64,000 nt of DNA, taken from Panulirus ornatus. Lineage: Eukaryota > Arthropoda > Malacostraca > Decapoda > Palinuridae. The notes under the pieces were generated by a model. It saw only the letters and a list, made by a program, of their open reading frames with translations, did no database searches and had not been told where the DNA came from. This document shows positions 15,185-30,330 of this stretch, piece by piece. Position 1 is the first letter of the stretch. Every line of letters begins with the position of its first letter. The DNA lies in contig NC_092249.1 of NCBI RefSeq assembly GCF_036320965.1, positions 10,448,498-10,512,497 on the forward strand, in the 5' to 3' direction. Made by a program: the position numbers and the translations under genes.

Positions 15185-15745
15185 AGCATGCAGCACCCAT
15201 TCACAACATTACATCACATACAACATCCATCTATAACCTTACATTACATACAGCACTCACCTACAACCTTACATCATATACAACATCTACCAACAACCTT
15301 ACATCACTTGCATCACCCACCTTCAACCTTACATCACGTGAATGCAGCACCCATGTACAACCTTTCATCACATACAATACCCACCTACAACCTGAGATCA
15401 CATACAATACCCACATACAAGCTTACATCACATACAGCACCCACCTACAACTTTACATCATATACAACATCCACCTGTAACCTTACATCACATACTTTAC
15501 TCACCCTCAACCTTACATTACATACAAAAAGACCCACAACCTTACATCACATACAGCACCCATCTAAAACCTTACATCACATACAGGACCCTCCTATAAT
15601 CTTACATAACATACAACACCTACCTAAAACCTTACATCAAATACAGCACCCACTTACTGCTTTACATCACATACAGCACCCACTACAACTTTTCATTACA
15701 TAGAACACCCACCGACAACCTTACATCAGATACAGCACCCACCTA
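15185..15745. repeat. ~1.2-kb higher-order unit, copy 2
   Basis: This is the partner of 13,980-14,560, with box at 15,335 and the same following units. Its later half, from about 15,420, is copied again at about 16,050. The segment is therefore part of both a 1.2-kb and a 0.6-kb duplication, which is typical of repeated unequal exchange. Confidence 0.8.
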
Positions 15746-16048
15746 CAATATTACATCACGTGAATGCAGCACTCACCTACAGTCTTATATCACATACAAC
15801 ATCCCCACAACCTTATATCACATACAACACCCACACAAAACTTTACATCACATACAGCACCCACCTACAACTTTACACCATATACAACACCCACCTATAA
15901 CCTTACATCACATTCAATAATCATTCAAAACCTTACATTAAATACAGAATCACCTATAACCTTACATCACAAAGCACCCATCTAAAACCTTACATCACAG
16001 AGAGCACCCTCCTATAAACTCATGTCATATACAATACCTACCTACAAC
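15420..16048. repeat. ~0.6-kb duplicated block, copy 1
   Basis: The order is an ACCTGTAACC unit, TACTTTACTCACCC, ACAAAAAGACC, CAGGACCCTCCTATAATC (15,584), a CACGTG box (15,757), a CAATAATCA unit and TAAACTCATGTCATATAC. The same order appears about 600 bp downstream. Before the CAGGACC unit the offset is 627 bp and after it 597 bp, a difference of exactly one 30-bp unit. Confidence 0.85.
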
Positions 16049-16650
16049 TTTACATCGCAAACAGCACCCACATACAACTTTACATCATATACAACACCCA
16101 CCTGTAACCTTACATCACATACTTTACTCACCCTCAACCTTACATTACATACAAAAAGACCTACAACCTTACATCACATACAGGACCCTCCTATAATCTT
16201 ACATAACATACAACACCTACCTAAAACCTTACATGAAATACAGCACCCACCTACTGCTTTACATTACATACAGCACCCACTACAACCTTACATTACATAG
16301 AACACCCACCGACAACCTTACATCAGATACAGCACCCACCTACAATCTTACATCACGTGAATACAGCACTCACCTACAGTCTTATATCACATACAACACC
16401 CCCACAACCTTATATCACATACAACACCCACACAAAACCTTCCATCACATACAGCACCCACCTACAACTTTACACCATATACAACACCCACCTATAACCT
16501 TACATCATATTCAATAATCACCCAAAACCTTACATTAGATACAGAATCACCTATAACTTTACATCACAAAGCACCCATCTAAAACCTTACATCACATAGA
16601 GCACCCTCCTATAAATTCATGTCATATACAATACCTACCTACAATCTTAC
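16049..16650. repeat. ~0.6-kb duplicated block, copy 2
   Basis: This is the partner of 15,420-16,048. It has lost one 30-bp unit before CAGGACCCTCC (16,181). Its box reads CACGTGAATACAGC (about 16,355), one base away from the common form. It ends with the TAAATTCATGTCATATAC unit that matches the end of copy 1. Confidence 0.85.
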
Positions 16651-19600
16651 ATCACAAAAAACATCCACCTACAGCCTTACATCACATACAGCATCCACTA
16701 CAACCTTACATCAAATACAGCACCCACCGACAACCTTACATCACGTGAATGCAACGCCCACCTACAACCTTACATCACATACAACACCCACCTACAACCT
16801 AGCATGACATACAGCATCCACCTACAACTTTACATCACATACAACACTTACGTATAACCTTATATCAATACATCACCCACCTACAACCTTATATCACGTC
16901 AATGCAGCACCCACATAAAACACTATCACATACAACATCCACCTACAACCTTACATCACCTACAACACCCATCTACAACCTTACATCACATACAGCACCC
17001 CCTACAACCTTACATCGCATACATCACTCATAATATTACATCACATACAGCACCTACCTATAACTTTACATCACATACAGGACCCACTTACAACCTTACA
17101 TCACCTACACCACCCACCTTCAGCACTCACCTACAACCTTACATCACATAAATCTCTCATATATAACATTTCATCACATATAACTTTACATCACATACAG
17201 AACCCACCTACAAACTCACATCACATACAACACTTACGCATAGTCTTACATCGTATACAGCACCCACCTACACTCATAAATCACATACAGCACCAACCTA
17301 CAACCTTACATCACATACAGCACCCACCAACAGCCTTACATCACATACAGCACAGACCTATAACCTTATATCACATACAACACCCACCTACAACCTTAAA
17401 TCACATACAACACCCACCTACAACCTTATATTACATACAAAACCCACCTAAGACCTTAAATCACATACAACACCCACCTACAACCTTACGTCACATACAG
17501 CACCCACCTACAACCGTACATCACATACAACATCCATCAACAAGCTTATAACACATACAGCACCCATCTACATCCTTACATCACATACAACACATAAATA
17601 TAACCTAATATCATATACAACACCCATCTACAACCTTACATAAACCTTACATCACATAGAACTCCCACCTTGAACCTTAAATCGTATACAGCGCCCACAT
17701 ACACCTTTACGTCACATACAGCACCCACCTACAACCTTACATTACATACAGCACCCACGTACAATCCTACATCACATACAGCACCCAGCTACAATCTTAC
17801 ATGGCATATAGCAGCTACTTACAACATTATATCACATACAACACCCATCTATAACCTTACATCACATACAACACCAACATACAACCGTACATTACATACA
17901 ACACGCACCTACAACCTTACATCACATATAGCACCCACGTACAACCTTACCTCACATACAGCACCAACCTACAACCTTACATCACATATAACACATACGT
18001 ATAACCTTATATCATATATAGCACCCACCTACAACAATATATAACGTGAATGCTGCACTCATATACAAACTTACATCACATACAACACCCACCTACAACC
18101 TTACATCATATACAGCACCAACCTACAACCTTACATCACCTATAGCACCCACCTATAACCTTATATCACATACGACACCCACCTACAACCTTAAATGACA
18201 TATAACATCAACATACAACCTTACATTACATACAACACTCATCTACAACCTTACATCACATACAGCACCCACGTACAGCCTTATGTCACATACAACACCC
18301 ACCAACAACCTTACATCACATACAACATCCATCAACAATGTTTCATCACATACAGCACCCACCTACAACCTTACATCACTTGAATCCAGCACCCATGTAC
18401 AACCTTACATCACATACAACACCTACCTACAACCTTACATCACAAAACACACACCTTGAACTTTACATCATATACAGCACCCACGTACAATATTACATCA
18501 CATACAACACTCACCTATAACCTTATATTACATTCACCTAAAACCTTACATCACATACAAATACCACCTAGAACCTTATATTGCATACAGTATTCACCTA
18601 CAGCCTTATATCACATACAGCACCCACCTACAACCTTACGTCACATACAGCAGCCACATACAACATTACATCACATATAACATTCAGCAACAACCTTATA
18701 CCACATACAACATCCATCTACAATCGTACATTAAATATAGCTCCACCTACATACTTAAATCACATACAGCACCCACGTACAACATTATATCACTTACAGC
18801 ACCCACCTACAACCTACATTACATACAACACTCACCTACAACTTTACATCACATACAGCACCCGCCTACAATCTTACATCACATACAAAACCAACCTATG
18901 AACTTATATCACATACAGCAACCACCTACAACCATAAAACATATAGCACCCACATACAACCATAAAAATATACACCTCCCACCTAGAACCTACTATCACG
19001 TAAATGCAGCACCCACCTATCAACTTTGCATCTCATACAACATCCACCTACAACCTCACATCACACACAACACCAACTTTACAACCTAACATTACCTACA
19101 ACACTCACGTATAACCATACATCACATACAGCACCTCCTTACAACTTTCCATCACATACAACACCCACCTACAACCTTACATCACATACAACATCCACCT
19201 TCAACCTTACATCACATACAACACCCACCTATAACCTTACAACACATACATTACCCACCCACAACCCTACATTAAATACAGAACCACCCTACAACCTTAC
19301 ATCACATACAGCACCCATCTAAAACCTTACATTGCATACAGCACCCACTTATTACCTTACATCGCATACAACACCCACATACAACCTTACATCACATACA
19401 GCACCCACCTACAGCCTTATATCAGATGCAGCATCCACTGACAACCTTACATCACATACAACACCCACCTTCAACCTTAATATCAAATACAGCACCCACC
19501 TACAACCTTACATCACGTGAAAGCAGCACCCACCTACAACCTTACATCACGAATGCAGCACCCACCTACAACCTTACATCCCACACAACGCCCATCTACA

Positions 19601-22102
19601 TCCTTCCATCACATACAGCACCTTCCTACAACCTTACATCACATACGACACTTACGTATCACCTTACATCATATACAGCACCTTCCTACAACCTTACATC
19701 ACGTGAATACAGCACCCATATACTACTTTACATCACATGCAACATCCAGCTACAACCTTACATCAGCTACACCACTCATCTACATCCTTACATCATGTAC
19801 AGCACCCACCTACAACTTTATATTACATACAACAATCACATATAACATTGCACCACATACAGCACCTACCTATAACTTTGAATTATATAGAGCATCCACC
19901 TATAATCTTATATCACATACAACACCCACCTAGAACCTTACATCGTATACAGAACCCAATTACACCCTTACATCACATACAGCAGCAACCTAGAACCTTA
20001 CATCACGTAAATGCACAACCTTATATCAAATAAAACACCCACCTACAAACCTACATCACATAAAACACCAATCTACAACCTTAAATCACATACAGCACCC
20101 ATGTACAATATCACATCACATACAGCACTCGCCTATAACCTTACATTACATACAGCACCCACCTACAGCCTTGCATCACATACAGCACCCACCTGCAATC
20201 TTACATCACATACAACACTAACGTATAACCTTACATCACATAGAGCAATTACCTACAACCTTACATCACATACAGCATCCAAGTAGAACCTTACATCACA
20301 TACAACACCCACCTATAACCTTATATTACATACAATAAGCACCTAAAACCTTATATCAAATGCAGTACCCACCTACAACCCTACGTCACATACAGCACCC
20401 ACCTACAACCTTACATCACATATAACATCCACCAATAAACTTACATCACATATAGCACACACCTACAGCCTTACACCACATGAATGCACCACCCATGTAC
20501 AACCTTACATAACACACAAAACCCATCTACAGCCTTACATCACATACACCACAACACCTATAACCTTACATCACATACAGCACCCAGGAACAACCTTGCA
20601 TCACATACACTACCCACCTACAATCTTACATAGCATACAGCACCCACTTGTAACATTACATTACATACAACACCCATCTAAAGCCTTACATTACATACAG
20701 CACCCACCTACAACCTTACATCACATACAGCACCCACCTATAACCTTTTATCACATACAACACCCACCTACAACCTTAAATCACATACAACACCCACCTA
20801 ATCATACATTACAAACAAAACCCACCTTCAACCTTTCATCACATACAGCACCCACCAACAAACTTACTTCTCATACAGCACCCACCTACAACCTTACAGC
20901 ACATACAACATCCACCAAGATCCTTACATCACATATAGCACCCACCTTCAACCTTACATGACATGAATGCAGTACCCATGTACAACCTTACATCACATAC
21001 AGCACCCACCTACAATCTTACATCACATACAGCACCGACCTATAAAAATATATCACATACAACACCCACCTAATCCCTTGCAACACATACAGCACCCACC
21101 TATAATCTTTTATCACGTGAATGCAGCATCCACCTACAACCTCGCATCACATACAGCTCCTACCTACAACCTTACATCATATAGAACTCCCACCTACAAC
21201 CTTACATCACATACAACACAAGTAAAATCTTACATCACATACAGCACCAACTTACAACTTTCCATCACATACAGCACCCACCTACAACCTTACATCACAT
21301 ACAGCACCCTCCTACAACTTTACATCATATAGAACACCCACCTTTAACTTTACATCACATACATTACTCACCCACAACCTTATATTAAATACAGAACCAC
21401 CCAAAATCTTACATCACATACAGCATCCATCTAAAACCTCATATCACATACAACACCCATCTACAACCTTACATCACATACAGCACCTATCTACAGCCTT
21501 AGATCACATACAGCACCCACTTACACCTCATATCACATACAACACCCACCTAAAACCTTATATGAAATACAACACCCACCAGCTGCCTTACATCATGTGA
21601 ATGCAGTCCCCAACTACAACCTTACATCACGTTAATGCAGCACCCACATACAACGTTACATCAAATATAACATCCACATACAATCATATATCACATACAG
21701 TGCCCACCTACAACCTTACATTAAATACAGCACCACGTACAACCTTAAATCACGTGAATGTAGCACCCACATACAACCTAATATCACATACATCCATATG
21801 CAACCTTATATCACATACAACACCCACCTAAAACAGTATGCCACATACAACACATACGTATAATCTTACATATACAGCAACCGCCTACAACCTTACATCA
21901 CGTGAATATAGCACCTACATACAAACTTACATTACATACAACATCTACCTACAACCTTACATCACCTACAACACCCACCTATATATATGATATACAGCAC
22001 CAACCTACAACCGTAAATAACTTTCAACACTCACATATAACATTACATCACATACCGCACCTACCTATAACTCTACATCACATACAGCACCCACCTAGAA
22101 CC

Positions 22103-22426
22103 TTACATTACGTAGAACACCCACCTAGAACCTTACATCTTATACAACACCCACCTACACCCTTACATCACATACAGCACTCACCTAAAACCTTACATCA
22201 CATGCAGCAAACACCTTCAACCTTAGATGACACACAACTGCCACGTTCAACCTTAGATGACATACAGCACCCACTTACAACATTACATCACATACAACAC
22301 CCATCTATAACCTTATATCACATAAAGCACCCATTTATAACCTTACATGACATACAACATCCACCAACAGCCTTATATCACATACATCACCCACCTGCAA
22401 CCTTACATCACGTGAATGCAGCACCC
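22103..22426. repeat. 324-bp tandem duplication, copy 1
   Basis: This is a segment of about eleven units. It holds two units with the unusual ACCTTAGATGACA, an ACTGCCACGTTC unit, and a CACGTG box at 22,409. It is repeated immediately downstream at a period of 324 bp. The copies differ by scattered substitutions, so this event is older than the 333-bp one at 25,272. The joint at 22,426/22,427 fuses the box unit (GCAGCACCC) directly to TTACATTA and skips half a unit. Confidence 0.9.
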
Positions 22427-22750
22427 TTACATTACATAGAACACCCACCTAGAACCTTACATTGTATACAGCACCCACCTACACCCTTACATCACATACA
22501 GCACCCACCTAAAACCTTACATCACATGCAGCACCCACCTACAACCTTAGATGACATACAGCTGCCACGTTCAACCTTATATGACATACAGCACCCATGT
22601 ACAACATTACATCACATACAACACCCATTTATAACCTTATACCACATACAACACCCATTTATAACCTTACATCACATACAACATCCACCAACAGCCTTAT
22701 ATCACATACATCACCCACCTACAACCTTACATCACGTGAATGCAGCACCC
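22427..22750. repeat. 324-bp tandem duplication, copy 2
   Basis: This is the partner of 22,103-22,426 and holds the box at 22,733. The shared GGATGACATAC-like and CTGCCACGTTC units are in the same positions. In one reading frame the two copies and their flanks stay open for 420 codons (21,902-23,164). That is expected from the stop-free unit and is not evidence of a gene. Confidence 0.9.
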
Positions 22751-25271
22751 TTGTACAACCTTACATCACATACAACACTTGTGAATAATCTTACATCGTA
22801 TACAGCACCCACGTACATCCTTACATCACATACAGCACCCACCTACAACTATACATCATATACAACACCCACCTATATCCTTGCATCATATACATTACTC
22901 ACAAACGAACTTACATTAAATACAGAACCACCCACAACCTTATATCACATACAGCACCCATTTAAAACCTTCCATCACATACAGCACCTTCCTATAAGCT
23001 TACATCACATACAACACCTACCTACAACCTTACATCACATACAGCACCCACCTACAGCACGCACCTACAGCCTTACATCACACACATCACCCACTACGAC
23101 CGTACATCACATTCAACACCCAAGTACAACCTTAAATCAAATACAGCACCCAAATACAAACTGAAATCACGTGAATGCAGCACCCTCCTACAACCTTACA
23201 TCATATAAAACACAAAGCAACAACCTTACATCACATACTAATATCCATATACAACCTTACATCACATACAGCATCCCACCTACAGCATTACATCATACAC
23301 AACACCCACCTATAACCTTACATCACATACATTACTCACCCACAACCTTACACTAAATATATAACCGCCAACAACCTTAAATCACATACAATACCCATGT
23401 AAAACCTTACATCACATAAAACTCCTTCCTATAACCTTACATCACATACAACACCTACCTACAACTTTACATCACATACAGCACACACCTAGAGCCTTAC
23501 ATCACATACAGCACCCACTACAACATTACATCACAACACCCACCTACAACCTTACATCAAATACAGCACCCACCTACAACCTACATCACGTGAATGCAGC
23601 ACCCACCTACAACCTTATATCACCTGAATGCAGCACCCACCTACAACTTCACATTACACACAACACCCACGTACTACCTTACATCACAAACAGCACCCAC
23701 TTACAACCTTACATCACATACAACACTTACGTATAACCTTATATCATATACAAAACCCACCTACAACCTTACATTATGTGAATGCAGCATCCACATGCAA
23801 CCGTATATCACATACAAAATCCACCTGCAACCTTACATCACCTACAACAGCCACCTAAAACCTTACTTCATGTACAGCACCCACCTAAACCTTACATGAC
23901 ATAAAACACTCACATATAACATTACATCACATACAGCACCTACCTACAATTTTACATCGCATACAGCACCCACCTACAACCTTACATCGCATAGAAATCC
24001 CATCTGGAATCTCATATTGCATACAACGCCCACCTAAACCTTACATCACAAACAGCACCTACCTACAACCTTACGTCACATACAGCACCCACCTAAAACC
24101 TTACATCACATACAACATCCACCAACAACCTTATATCACATACAGCACCCACCTACAACCTTATAGCACTTACAGCACCCACATACAACCTTACATCACA
24201 TACAGCACCCACCTACAATCTTACATGGCATACAGCACCCACTTACAACATTACATTACATACAACACCCATCTACAACCTTATATCACATACAGCACCC
24301 AACTACAACTTTACATCACATACAGCACCCACCTATAACCTTACATCACAAAGAACACCAACCTACAACCTTAAATCACATACAACACCCACCTACATCC
24401 TTACATCGCATACAGCACCTACCTATAACATTACGTCACATACAGCACCCACCTACAACATTACATCACATACAACATTCATCAACAAGCTTACATCACA
24501 TACAGCACCCACTTACAACCTTACATCACAACCTTGCATCACATAAAACACCCACCTATAACCTTACATCACATGCTACACACATCTACAACCTTACATA
24601 ACATACAGCACCCACGTACATTACATCACATACAACACTCACCTATAACCTTATATTACATACAGCACCTACTTACAACCTTATATCACGTATAGCCCCC
24701 ACCAATAACCTTATTTTACATGCAGCACTTAACTACAACCTTACATCTTATACAACACCAACCTACAACCTTATGTCATATACAAATCCCACCTACAACC
24801 TTATATTACATACAACATCCACCTGAAGACTTACATCACATACAGCACCCACCTACAACCTTACGTCACATACAGCACCCACCTACAGCCTTACATCACA
24901 TACAACATCTACTAACAACTTTATATCACATCCAGCACCCATCTAGGATCTTTAATAAAATATAGCACCACCTTCAAACTTACATCATATACAGCACATA
25001 CCTACAACCTTATAACACTTACAGCACTCTACATACATGCTGCACCCACTTACAATCTTATATCACATACAGAACCGACCTACAAAGTTATATCACATAC
25101 AGGACCCACCTACAACCTTGAAACTTATACAGCACCATCCTATAACCTTTTATCACGCGAATACAGCACTCACCTACAACCTTGCATCACATAGAACACC
25201 TACCTACAACCTTATACCACATACAACACTCACCTACAACCTTACATCACATACACCACCTACCTAAAACT

Positions 25272-25604
25272 TTACATCAAATACAACATCCACCTAAAAC
25301 CTTACATCACATACATTGCTCACCCACAACCTTACACTAAACACAGAACCACCCACTACCTTACATCAAATACAGCATCCATCTAAAACCTTACATTACA
25401 TACACCACCCACCTATAACCATACATCGCATACAACACCCACCTACAACCTTACATCACATACATGACCTACCTACAGCCTTACATCACATACAGCACCC
25501 ACTTACAACCTTACATCACATACAATACCCACCTAGAACCTTACATCAAATACAGCACCCGCCTACAACCTTACATCACGTGAAAGCAGCACTTACCTAC
25601 AACA
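25272..25604. repeat. 333-bp near-perfect tandem duplication, copy 1
   Basis: It begins at TTACATCAAATACAAC and contains the CATTGCTCACCCACAACC marker, a TAAACACAGAACC unit, a CATACATGACC unit and a CACGTGAAAGCAGC box. By eye every base matches the next 333 bp. In an array whose neighbouring units usually differ at several bases, this identity points to a very recent duplication of eleven units, or to an assembly artefact. Confidence 0.95.
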
Positions 25605-25937
25605 TTACATCAAATACAACATCCACCTAAAACCTTACATCACATACATTGCTCACCCACAACCTTACACTAAACACAGAACCACCCACTACCTTACATC
25701 AAATACAGCATCCATCTAAAACCTTACATTACATACACCACCCACCTATAACCATACATCGCATACAACACCCACCTACAACCTTACATCACATACATGA
25801 CCTACCTACAGCCTTACATCACATACAGCACCCACTTACAACCTTACATCACATACAATACCCACCTAGAACCTTACATCAAATACAGCACCCGCCTACA
25901 ACCTTACATCACGTGAAAGCAGCACTTACCTACAACA
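25605..25937. repeat. 333-bp near-perfect tandem duplication, copy 2
   Basis: This is the identical partner of 25,272-25,604. It is followed at 25,944 by an intact CACGTG box, so two box units (CACGTGAAAGCAG and CACGTGAATGCAG) stand one unit apart at its end. The first copy is instead followed by a CAAATAC unit, which locates the joint at 25,604/25,605. Confidence 0.95.
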
Positions 25938-28900
25938 TTACATCACGTGAATGCAGCACCTACCTACAACCTTACGTCACATACAACACCCACATACAAC
26001 CTTATATCGCATACAGCACTTATCTACCACCTTACATCACATACAATACTTACGTATAACCTTACATAATATAGAGTACCCATCTACAACCTTACATCAA
26101 GTGAATGAACCACCATATACAACCTTACATCACATACAACATCCAGCTACAACCTTACATCACCTATAACACCCACCTACAACCTTACATATATAACACC
26201 CACCTACAACTTTATATCACATATGACACTCACAAATAACATATCATATAGAGCTATTACAACTATATAGCACATAGAACAACCACCTACACCCTTACAT
26301 CGCATACAAAACTCACCTAGAACCTTACATAGTATACAGTACCCACCTACACCCTTACATCACATACAGCACGCACCTTCATCCTTACATTACGTGAATG
26401 GTGCAACCACGTACAGCCTTACATCACAAAAAACACCCACCTACAACCTTACATCACATACAACACCCACGTACAATATTACATCACAAAACACACATCT
26501 ATAACCTTACATTACATACAGCACCCACCTATAACCTTACATCACATACAGCACCCACCTACAACCTTACATCCCATACAACACAAAAACCACAACCTTA
26601 TATCACATACAGCACCCACGTACAATATTACATCACATACAACACCCACCTATAACCTTACATTACATACAACACTCACCTACAACCTTACATCACATAC
26701 AGCACCCACCAACAACCTTACATCACATACAGTACACACCTACAATATTACGTGACATACAGCACCCGCTTACAATATTACATCACATACAACACTTACG
26801 TATAACCTTACATCATATACAATACCCACATACAACCTTATATCACATACAGCACCTACCTATAACCTTGCATCACATACACCACCTACCTAAAACCTTA
26901 AATCACATTCAACACCCACCTACAACTTTACATTACATACAACACCCACCTACAACCTTACATCACATACACCACCTACCTACGACCTTACGCCATATAT
27001 AGTACCCACCTACAACCTTACAACACATACATCTACCAACAACCTTACATCTCATATAGCACCTACCGACAACCTTACATCACGTGATTGGAGCACCCAT
27101 GAATAACTTTACATCACATACAACACCCACCTACAACCTTAAATCACATACAACACCCACCTACAACTTTACATCTCATACAGCACCCACCTACAACCTT
27201 ACATCACATACATCACCCACCTATAACCTTACATTACATACAACACCCACCTAAAACATTACATCTTATAAAACATCCACCTATAACCTTACATTACATA
27301 CAACATCCACTTAAAACCTTGCATAACAAACAGCATTTACCTACAACATGCATCACATACAGCACCCACCTAAAACCTAACATCACATACAACACCCACC
27401 TATATCCTTAGATTACATACAACACCCACCTAAAACCTTATATCACATACAGCACCCGCCTACAACATTACGCCACAAACAGCACCCACCTGCAACCTTA
27501 TTTCACATACAACATCCACCAACAACCTTACATCACATATAGCACCTACCTAAAACCTTATATCACGTAAATGCAGCACCCATGTACAACCTTACATCAC
27601 GTATAACACCCACCTACAACCTTCAATCACACACAACACTCACCTACAGCTTTACATCACATACAGCCCCCACCTACAACCTTACATCATATACAACACC
27701 CACCTACAATCTTATATCATATACAGCACCGACCTACAACTTTACATCACATAGAGCACGCACCTGTTACCTTACATCATGTGAATAAAGCCTCCATGTA
27801 CAGCCTTACATCTCCATGTACAGCCTTACATCACATGTATCACCCAACTACAATCTTACGTCACATACAACACTCACCTACAACCTTAGATCACATAGAA
27901 CACCCACCTACAAACTTACATCACAAACACCCACCTACAACCATACATCACATGCAGCACCCAAGTACAACCTTACATCACATACAACACTTACGTATAA
28001 TCTTACAGCACTCACCTACTACCCTACATCACGTGAATGCAGCACACACATACAACCTTACATCACATACAACATCCACCTACAACCTTACATCACCTAC
28101 AACACCCACCTACAATCTTACATCATATACACTACACACCTACAACCTTACATCACAAACAGCACTCATATATAACATTACATCACATACAGCATCTGCC
28201 TACAACTTTACATTAAATACAGCACCCACCTACAACCTTACATCACATACAACACTTACGTATAATCTTGCACCGTATACAGCATCCACCTACACCCTTA
28301 TATCACGTACAGCACCCAACTACAACCTTACATCACATACAGCACCCACCAACAACCATACATCACATACAACACCAATCTACAATCTTACATGGCATAT
28401 AGCACCCACTTACAACACTACATCAAATACAACACATATCTATAGCCTTACATCACATACAGCACCCACCTACAGCCTTATATCACATCACATATATCAT
28501 ATATCACATATCACATCAGCACCTTACATCACATAGAACACCCACCTAAAACCCTAAATCATTTATAACACCCTCCTACAACCTTGCATTACATAAAACA
28601 ACAATCTACAGAATTACATCACATATAGTACCCACCTACAGCCTTACGTCACATACTGCAACCACCTACAACCTTACATCACATACAACATCCATCAATA
28701 AGCTTACATCACATACAGCGCCCACCTGCAAACTTACATCACGTGACTGCAGCACCCAAGTACAACTTAACATCACATACAACACCCACCTACAACCTTA
28801 CATCATATACAACAACCACCTATAATCTTAGATCACATACAGCACCCACGTACAATATTACATTACATACAACACTCTCCATAACCTGATATTGCATACA

Positions 28901-30210
28901 GCACCCACCTACAACCTTATATCATGTACAGCACCCACATACAATCCTATACAACATCCAACACTCACATATAACCATACATCACATACAGCACTTACTT
29001 AAAACCTTATATGATATACAGCACAGACCTACAACCTTATATCACGTGAATGCAGCACCCACATAAAATCTTACATCACATACAACATCTACCTACAGCC
29101 TTATATCACCTACAACACCCATCTACAACCTTACATAATATACAGCTCCCACCTACAACCTTACATCACATAATACACTCACATATAACATTACATTACA
29201 TACAGCATATACCTACAACTTTACATCACATACAGTACCCATCTACAACCTTTTATCACATACAACGCCCATCTAAAACCTTTCATCACATACAACACCC
29301 ACCTACAACCTTATACCACAGAGCACCGAACTACAACCTTACTTCACATAAAACACTTAAGTATAACCTTACATCATATACAGCACACACCTACAACCCT
29401 ACAACACGTGAATGCAGCACCCACATACAGTCTTACATCACGTACAACATCCACCTACAGCCTTATATCACCTACAACACCCACCTTCAACCTTACTTGA
29501 TATACAGCACACACCTGTAACCTTACATCACGTGCAACACTCACATATAACATTACATTACATACAACATCCCACGTATAACCTTACATCACATACAGCA
29601 CCCACCTACAATCTTGCATGGCATACAGCACCCACTTATAACATTACATCACATACAACATCCATATATAACCTTACATCACATACAACACTCGCTTACA
29701 ACCTTAAATCACATAAAACACCTACCTATAACCTTACATTACATACAACACCCACCTACAACCTTATATCACACACAGCACCCACCAACAGCCTTACATC
29801 ACATACAGCACCATCCTACAACCTTACATCACGTGAACGCAGCACCCATGTACAAACTTACATTACATAAAACACCCACCTACAACCTTATATCACATAC
29901 AACATCCATCTACAACCTTACATCACATACAGCACACACGTACAATATTACATCACATACAACACTCACGCATAAGCTTACATTACATACAGCACCCATC
30001 TACAACCTTACATATAGAGCACCTATCATATAGAGCACCTACCTACAAACTTACATCACATACAACACTCACGTATAACTTCACATAGAGCACTTACCTA
30101 CAACCTTATATCATATACAGCACCCACCTAAAACCTTACATCACATACAACACCCACCTACAACCTTACATTATATACTACACCCACCTACGACCTTACA
30201 TCACATACAG

Positions 30211-30330
30211 CACCCAGCTACAACCTTACGTCACATACAGCACCCAGCTACAACCTTACGTCACATACAGCACCCAGCTACAACCTTACATCACATACAG
30301 CACCCAGCTACAACCTTACATCACATACAA
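30211..30330. repeat. Four homogenised 30-bp units with CCCAGC
   Basis: Four consecutive units starting at 30,211, 30,241, 30,271 and 30,301 all read CACCCAGCTACAACC instead of CACCCACCTACAACC. They differ only at the ACG/ACA position before TCACATACAG. This is a short, recently amplified run. Confidence 0.92.

Noticed and set aside
21902..23164. A 420-codon plus-strand open frame with His/Pro/Thr-rich ten-residue repeats
   Set aside because: The unit has no stop in any plus frame, so long frames are expected. Frames overlap in all three phases, start at arbitrary ATG/GTG, and there is no sign of selection on one frame. The same applies to 11,561-12,391, 27,781-28,536, 51,671-52,456, 53,000-53,575 and the many shorter ones.
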